Assembly (NCBI GenBank): GCA_027923505.1
Contig: BROI01000008.1
Location: forward strand, 558,001-622,000
Length of the DNA: 64,000 nucleotides
DNA from: Mayamaea pseudoterrestris
Lineage: Eukaryota; Bacillariophyta; Bacillariophyceae; Sellaphorales; Sellaphoraceae
Direction of reading: 5' to 3'
The notes under the pieces were generated by a model that saw only the letters and a program-made list of their open reading frames with translations, had not been told where the DNA came from and ran no database searches. Of the stretch, positions 53,354 through 62,345 are shown in pieces. The translations under genes were made by a program, and so were the position numbers. The first letter of the stretch is position 1. Each line of letters opens with the position of its first letter.

Positions 53354-56300
53354 CACCCTGGCAAGGAAGGTGTCTCGGTAGAGACTGTTGCCTTGGGAGG
53401 ATCCTTTACGTAACGGGAGCGCATCTTGCGGTGATGAACTGCAGGATGGTGCTTGGTAAAGTAATCCGCTAAATTGTCGCAGCCGCGGCGCCAATGGAGA
53501 ATAAATTGGCCTTGAGCGATGCGATCTTTGATCCAGTAGAAACGCATGTCCATGGCTTTGGAGCGCTTGTGCTTGACGGTTCCGTTGGCAATGCCAGCGG
53601 CACAGCTATTGTCTGTTTGAATGGGCGTTGGCGGTTGAGGATGGCCGAGCTCTTCAAGTGCTGTGCGGAAAACGGTGGCGTCTTTGGCACAATGGAAGGC
53701 GCCGCCTAGCTCCGCCTTGGCGGCGGAGGAGACAACGCATTTTAATAGCTCGCATCCAACATGGATCGCTCCATTTTCAGGAGGAGGAGGAGCATCAGGA
53801 GATGGTGCTTTCAATGATTCCGCTGGCATGGAGCTGAGGAAATGGAAAGCAGCGATGCGAGAGCGGGCTTTTGCAGCCGTCAAGTAGGAGGCGTCGGTGT
53901 GACAATGGAGGACCATATCACTGGCGTGAAACACAAGAATGGCATCTTGATGACTGGCGGCGTAATCAAGGAATTGAATTAAAGCTTTCTCAGTCTTCTT
54001 GGTGCCTTTGGCCTGTGCCGCTCCGAGTTCATTAACGGCCGTTAGCATGGTATTGTCAATGGCGCGTCCATAGAATAGAAACTTGCCGCAGACTCGCTGG
54101 ATAATGACGCGGCCTTCAGGTGGAAGGGGATCTGTGCAATCATCATCAACATATTGTTGTTTGGCGCCATAGACTGGGGCAGTCCATGGATGAGGCGAAT
54201 CTTGGGGCTTGGACGGCGGCGGATGCTGGAGCTCGTTCAAGGCAGTGGCGACGTAATTGGGCATGCTCATCTCAAGTATGCGCTTGTCATAGTCCCACTT
54301 GAGTGTCATGCCACAGAAGCGGGTGCCTGCGCGATCGACTGTAATGGTATACTGAGAGCGGAGGACGTCAAGTAAGTGCTCGGCGTGGTCGTCTCCAACG
54401 TAGCGGATGCCGAAGTCGTCAACAATGAGCGCAAAGGCAACTGGACGAGTCTTGTGCTTGAAGAGACCAGGAACATGTTCAGAGTCATTGTAACCATTGG
54501 AGCGAAGGAGCTTGCGTAGTCGTAAATAGGAGAGGTAACCAGCTTGTTGTAATCCGTAAATCGTGTTGCTGAGTTCCGCTACGACGTTTCCTTTGCGTTC
54601 AATTTGGGCGATATTGTATTCTGCCTTGATGCATTCGGGTAGAAGGCGAACGGGGATATTCATGTACTCTTTGTCAGGCATTGGTGTACCGAGGTAGAAG
54701 TTGCTAATGTCGGCTGCCATGAATTTTGCTCCTGGGGTGGAGAGCACGCTGTTGAGAAGGAGCTTGACAATGGGTATGTCGGCGCACGGAGACGCTGTGG
54801 TGCCTTCATAAACAAGCTTGTCACCGCCTGCTGTAATGCGAACGCGGTGCTTTTCAACTTTGTCGGGTTTAATGGCGACGACGACGCGAGGATAAGTGAC
54901 TTTGCGCCCGGCAGGAACGGCGTTCGGGCTGATGAGTTTCATGGTATTGGTCCCTTTGGTGTCGTGCTTGGCGCATCCTTGAGCCAGGCGGCCGATTTCC
55001 ATGGCCATGCCTCTGTCCCATTTTGCAGCATCGGGGCCCTTGATGAGGTGGCGATACTCGAGAGCGGCGCCGGTGACTGGATCAATAACGGTGTTGGCTT
55101 GGAGCTTTTTGGCCGACGGACAACTGATGCCACGCGCGCCGCGAGTGACGCGTTTGGAGGCCGTATAATCAGCCTGTGTGACGCCAACTGGAAGGTAAGT
55201 CGTTGCTTTGGTGCTCTTGTAGGGACTGGAACGACGGAAATTGGATCCTTCGTTGGCAGTGAGCTGGGCGAGGCGGGCGGCCTGATCCTTTTTCTGCAGG
55301 CGGCGCCGCTGCGCAGGATTCTTCGTTCGACTGACATACGTCCAGGGCTCGTCGGATGATGTATGGTCCAAGTTAAAACGGACGCGAGCGACGGTGGGCG
55401 CCATGGTGGATTCGGCCAAAGGATCGGCCGCGGCCACCCTGGGAGGTGTCGCATCGGTGGTTGAAGTAGGTGCGTTCGCGTTCGCATCCGGCACCCTGGG
55501 AGGTGTCGCAGTGGTGAGGGAAGGAGGTGCGTTCTCGTCTGCCACCCTGGGAGCTGGCGCAGTGGGCGCTTCTGTAGCTGGAGCGGGCTGAAAAGGCAAT
55601 TGTGATGGGGCCGCCGCTTCTGGTATGCTTTGTGGATCGGCATGAGGCGTTGGCGTGGCGGAGTCGGCGGTTGCTGGTGTCGGAGCGCCAACCTGAGTGG
55701 CTAGTGCCGCGGCGACACGCCGGAGCTCCTCCATGTGGCCAGCGTCGCTGGCAGCAACGGGACCACCTGTGGCGGACCAATTGCGTAGAGCACTTGTCAT
55801 GTCTTTAACTGCTGCGAGGAGGAGTTCCTGGTTGGAGGCGACTGGCATATTTGTCTGAGTAGGAAACCAGGCAAGGGTGTCAGCAATGCGTTCGGCATTT
55901 GTGTCGGTTGCATACACTCGATAGCAGCGGTAATGCTCAAGAGCTGGACCAAGATAATAACCATCAACACCATGAGGTGTGTGCGAGGCGCGGATGCTTG
56001 GTTTTTCATGTATGATGACTCGTGTGCCAGCGGGCGCGAGCGGCGTTTTGTTAAAGTCAAATGCGCCATGGAGCTGCGCGTGGGCCGAGAGCTTTGGATT
56101 GATTCTGGAGCCTCTTAAAAGATTAAGAGTCAAGACGCATTGTGGTAGCAGCTTGTCCCAAAGGTGCAATGGAAACTTGGGATCCGTGCCGCAAAGGGTC
56201 GCCGTGAAGTGATTGATGAACGTGCGAATGGCGCGCTCTGCAGCATTACGCCGATGAATGTGAGGCGGAGCAAGCTGGTAATCAACTGATTCAGACGCCA

Positions 56301-57300
56301 TGTAGTCTTTAAGAGCTTTGGAGGCTTCGTTGTCAAGGCGCTGCAGTTGTGGTTTGAGGCCGCGAGCGCAGAGCAACTTGTGAATCTTGGTATACGCTGC
56401 AAGGATGCTGGCGCCGCTCTTGTTCTTCATTGGTTCGACTAGTATGGCGTTGCTATCTTCATCATAGACAACTAGCATAACAGTGTTGCCAGAGCTGGAC
56501 GGTAACATGAAACGGCCAGTGAGATCGGAATGAATCTTTCCTGTCGCTTCGGTATAATTGGCGTAAACACGCATGGAACGAGTCGTGGGCGGGTCGTTCG
56601 GTGGCGGGTTCATATCAGTTGCTAGCTCATCATCAGCGACTGTAACTGAGTTGGCCTGTTTGGTGCTGCGATAGTTCTTGCGAGTTTGGTCGAGGTGTCC
56701 TTTTGCTGTGGCAGTGGAACGCGGGGGATAAGCTTTAACTTGGGCCGAGGTGACGGCTGGGAAAGTAGTTAGCCGGCCGGCGTCCAATGCTTTGCAAAGC
56801 GTAGAGACTGTAGGATAACCCAGACAAGCGCTAACGTAGGCGACTCGGTCGGCCACTGTGTTGAGCGGTTGATACATGTTGAGCGCGTAATTGACGCTGG
56901 CGGCTGGGCTGCCAGTGGGACGCTGCATGTTGACGGTCCAAAGCTTGGTGTCGGAGCTGCGAGTGCCTGCTAGAACAACTTTATCACCCTTTGTGACTGT
57001 AACTGCAGTGTCTGTAAAGATGGCGGAGCATCCATCGTCACACAATTGACCGATTGAAATGAGAGACTGCGTCATGTCGGGGAAGACGTGTGCTGTACAA
57101 GCCTCAAAGGAGCAACCGGGAAGGTCGAGTTGGACTGTATGAGTTGAATGCATTGTTGTTCCGTTGGGAACGTGGACTGTAAGACTTGGATTGGCCAATT
57201 GCTTGTCGGTGTATGGCAAGTGGCACGAGATGTAGTGTCCAGTACATCCGGTATCGGCTATGGCTAGAGGTATAGGCGGGGAGGAGACATCAAGTTCATT
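53284..57300 (-). CDS. Copia Pol polyprotein (fossil element)
   Basis: A single open frame of about 1,330 codons. The protease motif with DTG lies near the start, followed by an integrase core (HSDLTGRF, IRTFINHFTATLCG), a low-complexity Pro/Thr/Ala linker, the reverse transcriptase (FALIVDDFGIRYVGDDHAEH) and an RNase H region ending in the GCDNLADYFTKHH tail typical of copia. The exact start of the frame is uncertain. The stop lies inside the left LTR. It is in a separate frame from gag. Confidence 0.9.
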   Translation of the reverse strand, partial: NELDVSSPPIPLAIADTGCTGHYISCHLPYTDKQLANPSLTVHVPNGTTMHSTHTVQLDLPGCSFEACTAHVFPDMTQSLISIGQLCDDGCSAIFTDTAVTVTKGDKVVLAGTRSSDTKLWTVNMQRPTGSPAASVNYALNMYQPLNTVADRVAYVSACLGYPTVSTLCKALDAGRLTTFPAVTSAQVKAYPPRSTATAKGHLDQTRKNYRSTKQANSVTVADDELATDMNPPPNDPPTTRSMRVYANYTEATGKIHSDLTGRFMLPSSSGNTVMLVVYDEDSNAILVEPMKNKSGASILAAYTKIHKLLCARGLKPQLQRLDNEASKALKDYMASESVDYQLAPPHIHRRNAAERAIRTFINHFTATLCGTDPKFPLHLWDKLLPQCVLTLNLLRGSRINPKLSAHAQLHGAFDFNKTPLAPAGTRVIIHEKPSIRASHTPHGVDGYYLGPALEHYRCYRVYATDTNAERIADTLAWFPTQTNMPVASNQELLLAAVKDMTSALRNWSATGGPVAASDAGHMEELRRVAAALATQVGAPTPATADSATPTPHADPQSIPEAAAPSQLPFQPAPATEAPTAPAPRVADENAPPSLTTATPPRVPDANANAPTSTTDATPPRVAAADPLAESTMAPTVARVRFNLDHTSSDEPWTYVSRTKNPAQRRRLQKKDQAARLAQLTANEGSNFRRSSPYKSTKATTYLPVGVTQADYTASKRVTRGARGISCPSAKKLQANTVIDPVTGAALEYRHLIKGPDAAKWDRGMAMEIGRLAQGCAKHDTKGTNTMKLISPNAVPAGRKVTYPRVVVAIKPDKVEKHRVRITAGGDKLVYEGTTASPCADIPIVKLLLNSVLSTPGAKFMAADISNFYLGTPMPDKEYMNIPVRLLPECIKAEYNIAQIERKGNVVAELSNTIYGLQQAGYLSYLRLRKLLRSNGYNDSEHVPGLFKHKTRPVAFALIVDDFGIRYVGDDHAEHLLDVLRSQYTITVDRAGTRFCGMTLKWDYDKRILEMSMPNYVATALNELQHPPPSKPQDSPHPWTAPVYGAKQQYVDDDCTDPLPPEGRVIIQRVCGKFLFYGRAIDNTMLTAVNELGAAQAKGTKKTEKALIQFLDYAASHQDAILVFHASDMVLHCHTDASYLTAAKARSRIAAFHFLSSMPAESLKAPSPDAPPPPENGAIHVGCELLKCVVSSAAKAELGGAFHCAKDATVFRTALEELGHPQPPTPIQTDNSCAAGIANGTVKHKRSKAMDMRFYWIKDRIAQGQFILHWRRGCDNLADYFTKHHPAVHHRKMRSRYVKDPPKATVSTETPSLPGCVDTPLPGSLSGIQGSCTGSAST

Positions 57301-57348
57301 TAACTCAAGCTTATTAAATGAACTACTTGTAGATGCCGTCCCTCCGGC

Positions 57349-58470
57349 CTATTCTCCTTGCGCGCGACTGCGTTGGTTGCGGTAGACGAAATTGGTTTCG
57401 TTGCCGCCCATCTTGTTGGCACTGGTGGCTGCCTCTTGGTGGCCTGGACTGCGACGGTTGCACTGCATGCTTGTATGTCCACAGTAGCCATGAGAATGAC
57501 AGTACTTCTTGACGCGAGGAGCGTTGTTGCCGTTGTTGTTGTTGCCTTGGTTGTTGTTGTTGCCATGGTTGTTGTTTGGCGGTGGCGGCGGATTTGCCGG
57601 CGCACGGTGTGTCGCAGCGATTTGCTCTCGGACAGCAGCTGCGACAGCGGATGCAAAGTTTGCCTGCGCCAAAAATCCAGCGTCTGCAACAGTCTTCTCT
57701 TGGCGGCGAGCTTTGTCCACACGCTTGAGCCAAGAGACAAAGGCTGGCCAGGTTTCAGCAGCTTGCCCTGGGATCTGTTGCTCAATGGCGCGAGCGTGCA
57801 AGTCGGCTTTGAACTGGCCAGTTGCAGCCATGGCGGCCACGGCAAAACGGATGGAGGTGGCGTCCGACATCGGGTCGTTGGTTGCTGCAGCAAGGCGACG
57901 AATGCGCTCCATCTTGCCAGTGTACGTTTCGACAGATTCACTGAGGTTGAACGGGTCGCTCGCCATGGCGTAGTTCGCCTCGATTTGCTGCGGCGTGGCG
58001 GTGCCGTACTCGTCCTTGATGTGCTGGCGAAGCTGAAGAATGGTGACTTCCTCCATACCCGTGGCTGGGTCCTCCAAAGACTGAAGATAGATGGAAGGAA
58101 TCGCCTTGACGACTTGCGCGATCAAAGCCGTGGCGACCAAGTTGTTCTTGTTGAAAGCAGTGAGGTCGGCGTTGAACGCGCGGTTGGCCTCGGCGATCTG
58201 TGCGCCAGTAGCTCCTGCTGGAATGTCGAGCACTGGGAATGCCACAGGAGCATAAACTTGCGCAGAGCGTAGAGCGTACTCAGCTGGTGTGACTACCAAG
58301 TGAACGTGGCCAGCGCCGCCGTTGCCGTACTGACTGGTGACGGAGCGCGCGTTCTGGAGGAGCTCCTTGTCAAACTGGAGCGCCTCATCGAAGGTAATGG
58401 TGCCAGTAGAGCCAAGAACGGTGAGAGTTTCCAGCGGAAAGACAATCTTGGGGCTGCTTGAATCCGTCAT
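57349..58470 (-). CDS. Copia Gag protein (fossil element)
   Basis: A 373-residue open frame just inside the right LTR. It has a helical capsid-like region, then an Asn/Gly-rich linker and a short Cys/His zinc-knuckle-like stretch (YCHSHGYCGHTSMQC), the normal layout for copia Gag. Start at the ATG at 58470. Confidence 0.85.
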   Translation of the reverse strand: MTDSSSPKIVFPLETLTVLGSTGTITFDEALQFDKELLQNARSVTSQYGNGGAGHVHLVVTPAEYALRSAQVYAPVAFPVLDIPAGATGAQIAEANRAFNADLTAFNKNNLVATALIAQVVKAIPSIYLQSLEDPATGMEEVTILQLRQHIKDEYGTATPQQIEANYAMASDPFNLSESVETYTGKMERIRRLAAATNDPMSDATSIRFAVAAMAATGQFKADLHARAIEQQIPGQAAETWPAFVSWLKRVDKARRQEKTVADAGFLAQANFASAVAAAVREQIAATHRAPANPPPPPNNNHGNNNNQGNNNNGNNAPRVKKYCHSHGYCGHTSMQCNRRSPGHQEAATSANKMGGNETNFVYRNQRSRAQGE

Positions 58471-58643
58471 GGTGACGAAGGGAAGAAGAGCGGAGGATCA
58501 CACTCGGAGGGAAGAGCTGTGGTGGCTCGATTCGTTCAGTCGCTGGATGCAAAAGACGAAGGTGGTAACGTGAGTGCTCTTTAGATTGTTAAACGAAAGA
58601 GTCAATGATGTTACTTGCCGGATATTATCATATAATTCACGTC

Positions 58644-58911
58644 TGTTGATGCCTCTATGGGGAGACACTAGGAATGATCAAAACGATTGACGTGAATTAT
58701 TATGAGCGGCAATTGTCGCACTGCCTGCCGAGTTCTATCGCTACTTGTGACCGGTGGGAACCTCGGTTGGCTCGCTGATCTAACCGGCTGTCGCTGAGGC
58801 ATAACTAAAACACATGTGCTAGGCAACGGTGGAGGCTTCACTTAGGTGGAAGCCGAGCCAGTGCAGCTTCCTTGGATACCGGATAAGGAACCCGGAAGTG
58901 GAGTATCAACA
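58644..58911 (-). repeat. LTR, right copy (5' LTR of the element)
   Basis: The 268 bp partner of 53086-53353. In element orientation it is the 5' LTR and should contain the promoter. Confidence 0.95.
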
Positions 58912-59034
58912 TCAACACAATCGCGACAATCCGCGACAGCTGTCAATCAGCATGATGGAGCGAGTGTGGCGTTTTAGGCAATATCTAACCGCACTACGTG
59001 ACATAGACAACGACGTGAAACATCAACTATAATC

Positions 59035-60420
59035 ATGTACATTCTTGGTTTGATTCTCTTGCTTTCCACCACGTTTTGCGTGCGCTCCAAACTGCGGAAC
59101 GTCGCACAAGCTGATGGAGCCCACGTCGGCCCCAACGACGACTCTACAGACATAATATCATGCCCTCATCATTGTCTAGAACAACAACGTTCGAATCATT
59201 CGACCAAAAAGCAAAATGGCCATCGTATTTTCTATCTCGTTGTGGTTCACAACAACCGGACGCTTCATGACGCAGTGCATTTATTGCGTGCTATTCGAGA
59301 CCCAAGAAACATCGTTGCTATACACGTCGACCAGAAAGCGAACGATCTGATAAAGAACAACGATTCCATTTTGCACAAGGAAGTAAAAGAATGTAGTTGC
59401 GGAAGCATCATACGTTTGGAGTCTGTCTACAATGTCAAGTGGAGTGAGTGGAGCATGAATTTGCCGACTCTATGGGGGTTGCAGCTGGCAGTGACAGAGT
59501 ACAAGGATCAGTGGGACATCTTTATCAACTTGTCTGGTGACACTTTACCAGTATACTCGACTGACATTATGGCGACGGTGCTTTCCGACCTTCCTTACAA
59601 CTTTGTCACGAGCAGCTCTTGCGAGACTGGCCTGCTGCCGACAAACGTTTATACCTTTCCTTCCTACTGGCACAAGCGCGCGCATTACACGCAATCAGAC
59701 ACATTGGCTGATCCCATCTTTGAGCACATTGATCAAGTAAATAAATCCTGGCGGAACACGACGATACAGACATATTTTGGCAGCCAGTGGATGATTCTCC
59801 AGCGCGACTTTTGTTCATGGGTGGTACAGCAACTTGGTGACCCGCAGAGCCTAGCGTCGCAGTATCGGGATTATTTGGTTAGTTCTGGGTTCTTAATGAC
59901 AGACGAAACCTTTTTTCCATCGCTACTTATGCAGGTCGACGAGTTTGCACAGTCGCTGCCGCAGTTGGGTGTGGAGGGTCATCTCTTGTGGCGGAATGGA
60001 TCGTCGTCGCAGATCAAGGCGGTGCGCTACGAACGCATGGATGAACATGTACCATCCGCTTTTGGTTGCGTTCCATTGAACCAACGATATGAAGTGCCGA
60101 ATGACACGAATGTCGATCAGCCTCGCCCATGGGGACCATACTTTCTTGGTGTGTACGACCTGGCTGGTGTTCGTGATTCTGGTGCCTTGTTTCTACGCAA
60201 AGTCTCGAGCCTCGTCGACCATAACATGGTTAACCTTTTCCCCGTCAAGCATTCGAGTCTGATCCCGAATATTTCTTGGCCATTCCATGTGGAGCTAAGT
60301 GGCAAGCCTAACTGGGAACGGATTAAGGCGAAAATGATGTTAGCACAGCGACAAGCGGCTGCCCATGACTTGAGCGAGCAGGATGAAATTGCTGAGGACA
60401 TCGATGAAGAGGAATTGTAA
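59035..60420 (+). CDS. GT14 family (core-2/I-branching) glycosyltransferase
   Basis: A 461-residue type II membrane or secreted enzyme. The N-terminal hydrophobic stretch (MYILGLILLLSTTFCVR) is a signal anchor. The GT14 domain starts at about residue 60 with RIFYLVVVHNNRTLHDAVHL, then NIVAIHVDQKA, SVYNVKWSEWSMNLPTLWGL, DIFINLSGDTLPVYSTD and FGSQWMILQRDFCSWVVQQL, ending with SGFLMTDETFFPSLL. GT14 enzymes transfer N-acetylglucosamine, xylose or glucuronic acid to Golgi glycans. The donor cannot be told. The gene starts 123 bp from the edge of the copia insertion, on the opposite side from SEN34. Confidence 0.9.
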   Translation: MYILGLILLLSTTFCVRSKLRNVAQADGAHVGPNDDSTDIISCPHHCLEQQRSNHSTKKQNGHRIFYLVVVHNNRTLHDAVHLLRAIRDPRNIVAIHVDQKANDLIKNNDSILHKEVKECSCGSIIRLESVYNVKWSEWSMNLPTLWGLQLAVTEYKDQWDIFINLSGDTLPVYSTDIMATVLSDLPYNFVTSSSCETGLLPTNVYTFPSYWHKRAHYTQSDTLADPIFEHIDQVNKSWRNTTIQTYFGSQWMILQRDFCSWVVQQLGDPQSLASQYRDYLVSSGFLMTDETFFPSLLMQVDEFAQSLPQLGVEGHLLWRNGSSSQIKAVRYERMDEHVPSAFGCVPLNQRYEVPNDTNVDQPRPWGPYFLGVYDLAGVRDSGALFLRKVSSLVDHNMVNLFPVKHSSLIPNISWPFHVELSGKPNWERIKAKMMLAQRQAAAHDLSEQDEIAEDIDEEEL

Positions 60421-60650
60421 GCAAACGAATTATTATAACCTTAATGCAAGCCTGCTGGTCTAGGAGATTGCTCGTCAAGGAAGCAAGAGTGATGCTTAAA
60501 CGAGTTGCAGTGCGTCGGGTCGCGGCGATTATTCAAACGAGTTGGAAATACAACTCCAAGCCGTAAAGGCTTACTCAATTTATTAAGTGCTTTGCGCGGT
60601 CTCTTCAGAGTGCTTTGTTCTAAAGCACGTTGGGGGCACAACGAAGCAGC

Positions 60651-60974
60651 GTGCTTTGTTACCGTTCTTCCGGCAACTGCTTTCCCAGCTTTAAGAGAGC
60701 TACTGGAGGGTTGGGCGTGTGTCACACTTGTCCCGACTGATGTACCATCAAGCAGTCCATATCTTTCAAAACATATACGCCTGGTAAACAAGTGGATGAT
60801 ATATTGGGAGGCGCAGCTGCATGGGAGATGTGGATCGTACCGCAGCTGTGTGTCCCTCCTGCGATAACCGAGATGCATACTTAATGCAAATACAAATTCG
60901 GAGTGCCCACGAGCCCATGAGCAAATTCTACAAGTAAGTTTTGCAGCTGCGGAAATCAATGGAATGACAAGTAA
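60651..60974 (+). pseudogene. POLR3K: Decayed copy of RNA polymerase III subunit RPC11 (POLR3K)
   Basis: Reading the plus strand in pieces shows the RPC11 plan. Near 60715-60745 is VCHTCPD, then CTIKQSISFKTYTPGKQVDD, then ILGGAAAWE (about 60800-60826). In a shifted frame comes DVDRTAAVCPSCDNRDAYLM, then QIQIRSAHEPMSKFYK (to about 60933), and in a third frame CGNQWNDK before TAA at 60972. Known RPC11 reads CNTCPY..., DDVLGGAAAWENVD, CPKC, AYFMQLQTRSADEPMTTFYK, CGHRW. The copy has an in-frame stop, two frame shifts (after AAAWE and after KFYK) and lacks cysteines of both ribbons. A working copy should exist elsewhere in the genome. The long minus-strand frame over it is a shadow. Confidence 0.8.
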
Positions 60975-61155
60975 TGATGCATTTCTTAAGGAATAGCGAT
61001 GAAATACATTAAAGTACAGTGCAAAAAACTTTTGTAGTGGACTGCGCGGCACCGCTGCACCCTTGGGCATTCTTCAAATTCACTCCCTGGTTGTCAACCC
61101 ATCTCCAACGACCATGAGCTCCGTAAAACATGAGAAGTGTCGTCTCATTAAGCGA

Positions 61156-62052
61156 CTAATGAATCGACAATGCCCAGCGAAGGAAACGTTCGCCAACACC
61201 CTGCACGCGTTCGTCCTTTGGCTCCATCGTTTCAACTTCGTCGTTTTCCACAGGAATGAGAGTCGGTCCTCCGGTAAGTTGTGGCAAATCGTCCTTTGAC
61301 CCGTCAAACAGTATGATGGGATCGTTATCGCTTAATCGTTTGACTCCGCAGTAGACTCCACTGTCAATCTGGATATCGTCGTGGCAGAGTGCTTTCTCTG
61401 CCTCCAATCGACTCTCATACTGCAACGCCAACCAGTTTTGCCGACTCTCACCACTTGGACTCTTGTAATCAACGACGCGACCGTAGCTACTAAACTCGTT
61501 GAGCAAGGTTTTGAATTGCTCATGGGTAGTGTAGCCGTATACAAGGATCCAACAACCACTCGTGCCGACGATATCGCTTGAAGCAGAACCCAACAGGAGA
61601 AGATTGCTCTTGCTAGGCTTAACATTCTGATAAATGATGAAAAGGAGCTGCTGAGTCGTTCTTGCTACGATTGCAAAAATACAACAAGAGAGTTACTTTG
61701 CATCGCGACTCACCTCATTTGTGCCTGCATTAATGCTTCCAAAGTCACCACCATTTCCTAGGTAAATACTCGACTTTGGCGGCACAGATTTCTGATGGAT
61801 GTTCTTCCGGTTGCGTAGTTCATTGGTTGGCGCAATCTTGAGTGGCATTTGGAGCGATTGAGGAGTCGAGATGGGGCTGCTGACAGGGCTGTTGCTTTCG
61901 CCCTTGCTCGTCCGAACCAGGGGAAGTCCACGAGCCAGGAACGGATTCTCGAGTGAATTAACATCTTTCTTCTCGGACGAGGCCAACGGGGACTTGGAAC
62001 GCTGCTTGAACAGAGCCGATGGCGGCGGCGAGGAGAAGGATGTGGACGCCAT
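61156..62052 (-). CDS. NUP35: Nucleoporin NUP35/NUP53 (MPPN RRM-like domain)
   Basis: Two exons (62052-61714, 61650-61156, phase 0) give 277 residues. The N-terminal half is Ser/Pro-rich with basic patches. The MPPN RRM-like domain starts near residue 145: GCWILVYGYTTHEQFKTLLN, EFSSYGRVVDYKSP, NWLALQYESRLEAEKALCHD, GVYCGVKRLSD. The end VQGVGERFLRWALSIH has the amphipathic-helix look of the NUP35 C-terminus, which binds the nuclear envelope. NUP35 links the inner-ring scaffold of the pore to membrane. The gene is divergent from the voltage-sensor gene at 62346. Confidence 0.85.
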
Positions 62053-62345
62053 GGCGAAAAATAAAGTGCTGCACCTCTCACTGTCAGTCCGTTGTCGGAC
62101 GGCTGTCGCACAGTCACTTGAGACAACTGTATGAAAAAGAGTGGCGTCAAATGACTTTAAATACATATGCCTAGCTCTTTGACATTCGCCTTTGAATGAC
62201 CGATCCAACCATCCGGCAGAATGGGCACCATGATGATGTCGGATCGAACAACCTGTATCGGTAGCTCCGCATTCTATAACAACCGACAAGAGTATCGAAA
62301 GGAGTGCTTGTAGCAAAAGTGTGACTGGATCTCCACCAACTAAAC

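Larger units (their letters stand above)
53086..58911 (-). mobile_element. Ty1/copia retrotransposon, whole-looking
   Basis: A 5.8 kb LTR element on the minus strand with gag and a large pol, bounded by two 268 bp LTRs that begin TGTTGATG and end ATCAACA. A 5 bp target duplication TCAAC flanks it (53081-53085 and 58912-58916). Pol order is protease, integrase, reverse transcriptase, RNase H, the copia order. Both frames are open along their length and I saw no obvious breaks. The two LTRs look the same throughout when read by eye, so the insertion is very young. It resembles the copia-type elements known from diatoms. Confidence 0.95.

Noticed and set aside
54847-55691. Long alternative frames over the copia pol linker
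   Set aside because: They come from the GC-rich, repetitive linker and are shadows of pol.
60441-61070. 209-codon open frame on the minus strand
   Set aside because: It overlaps the RPC11 pseudogene on the opposite strand, has a Cys/Ser/Arg-rich composition with no domain, and is best explained as a shadow.
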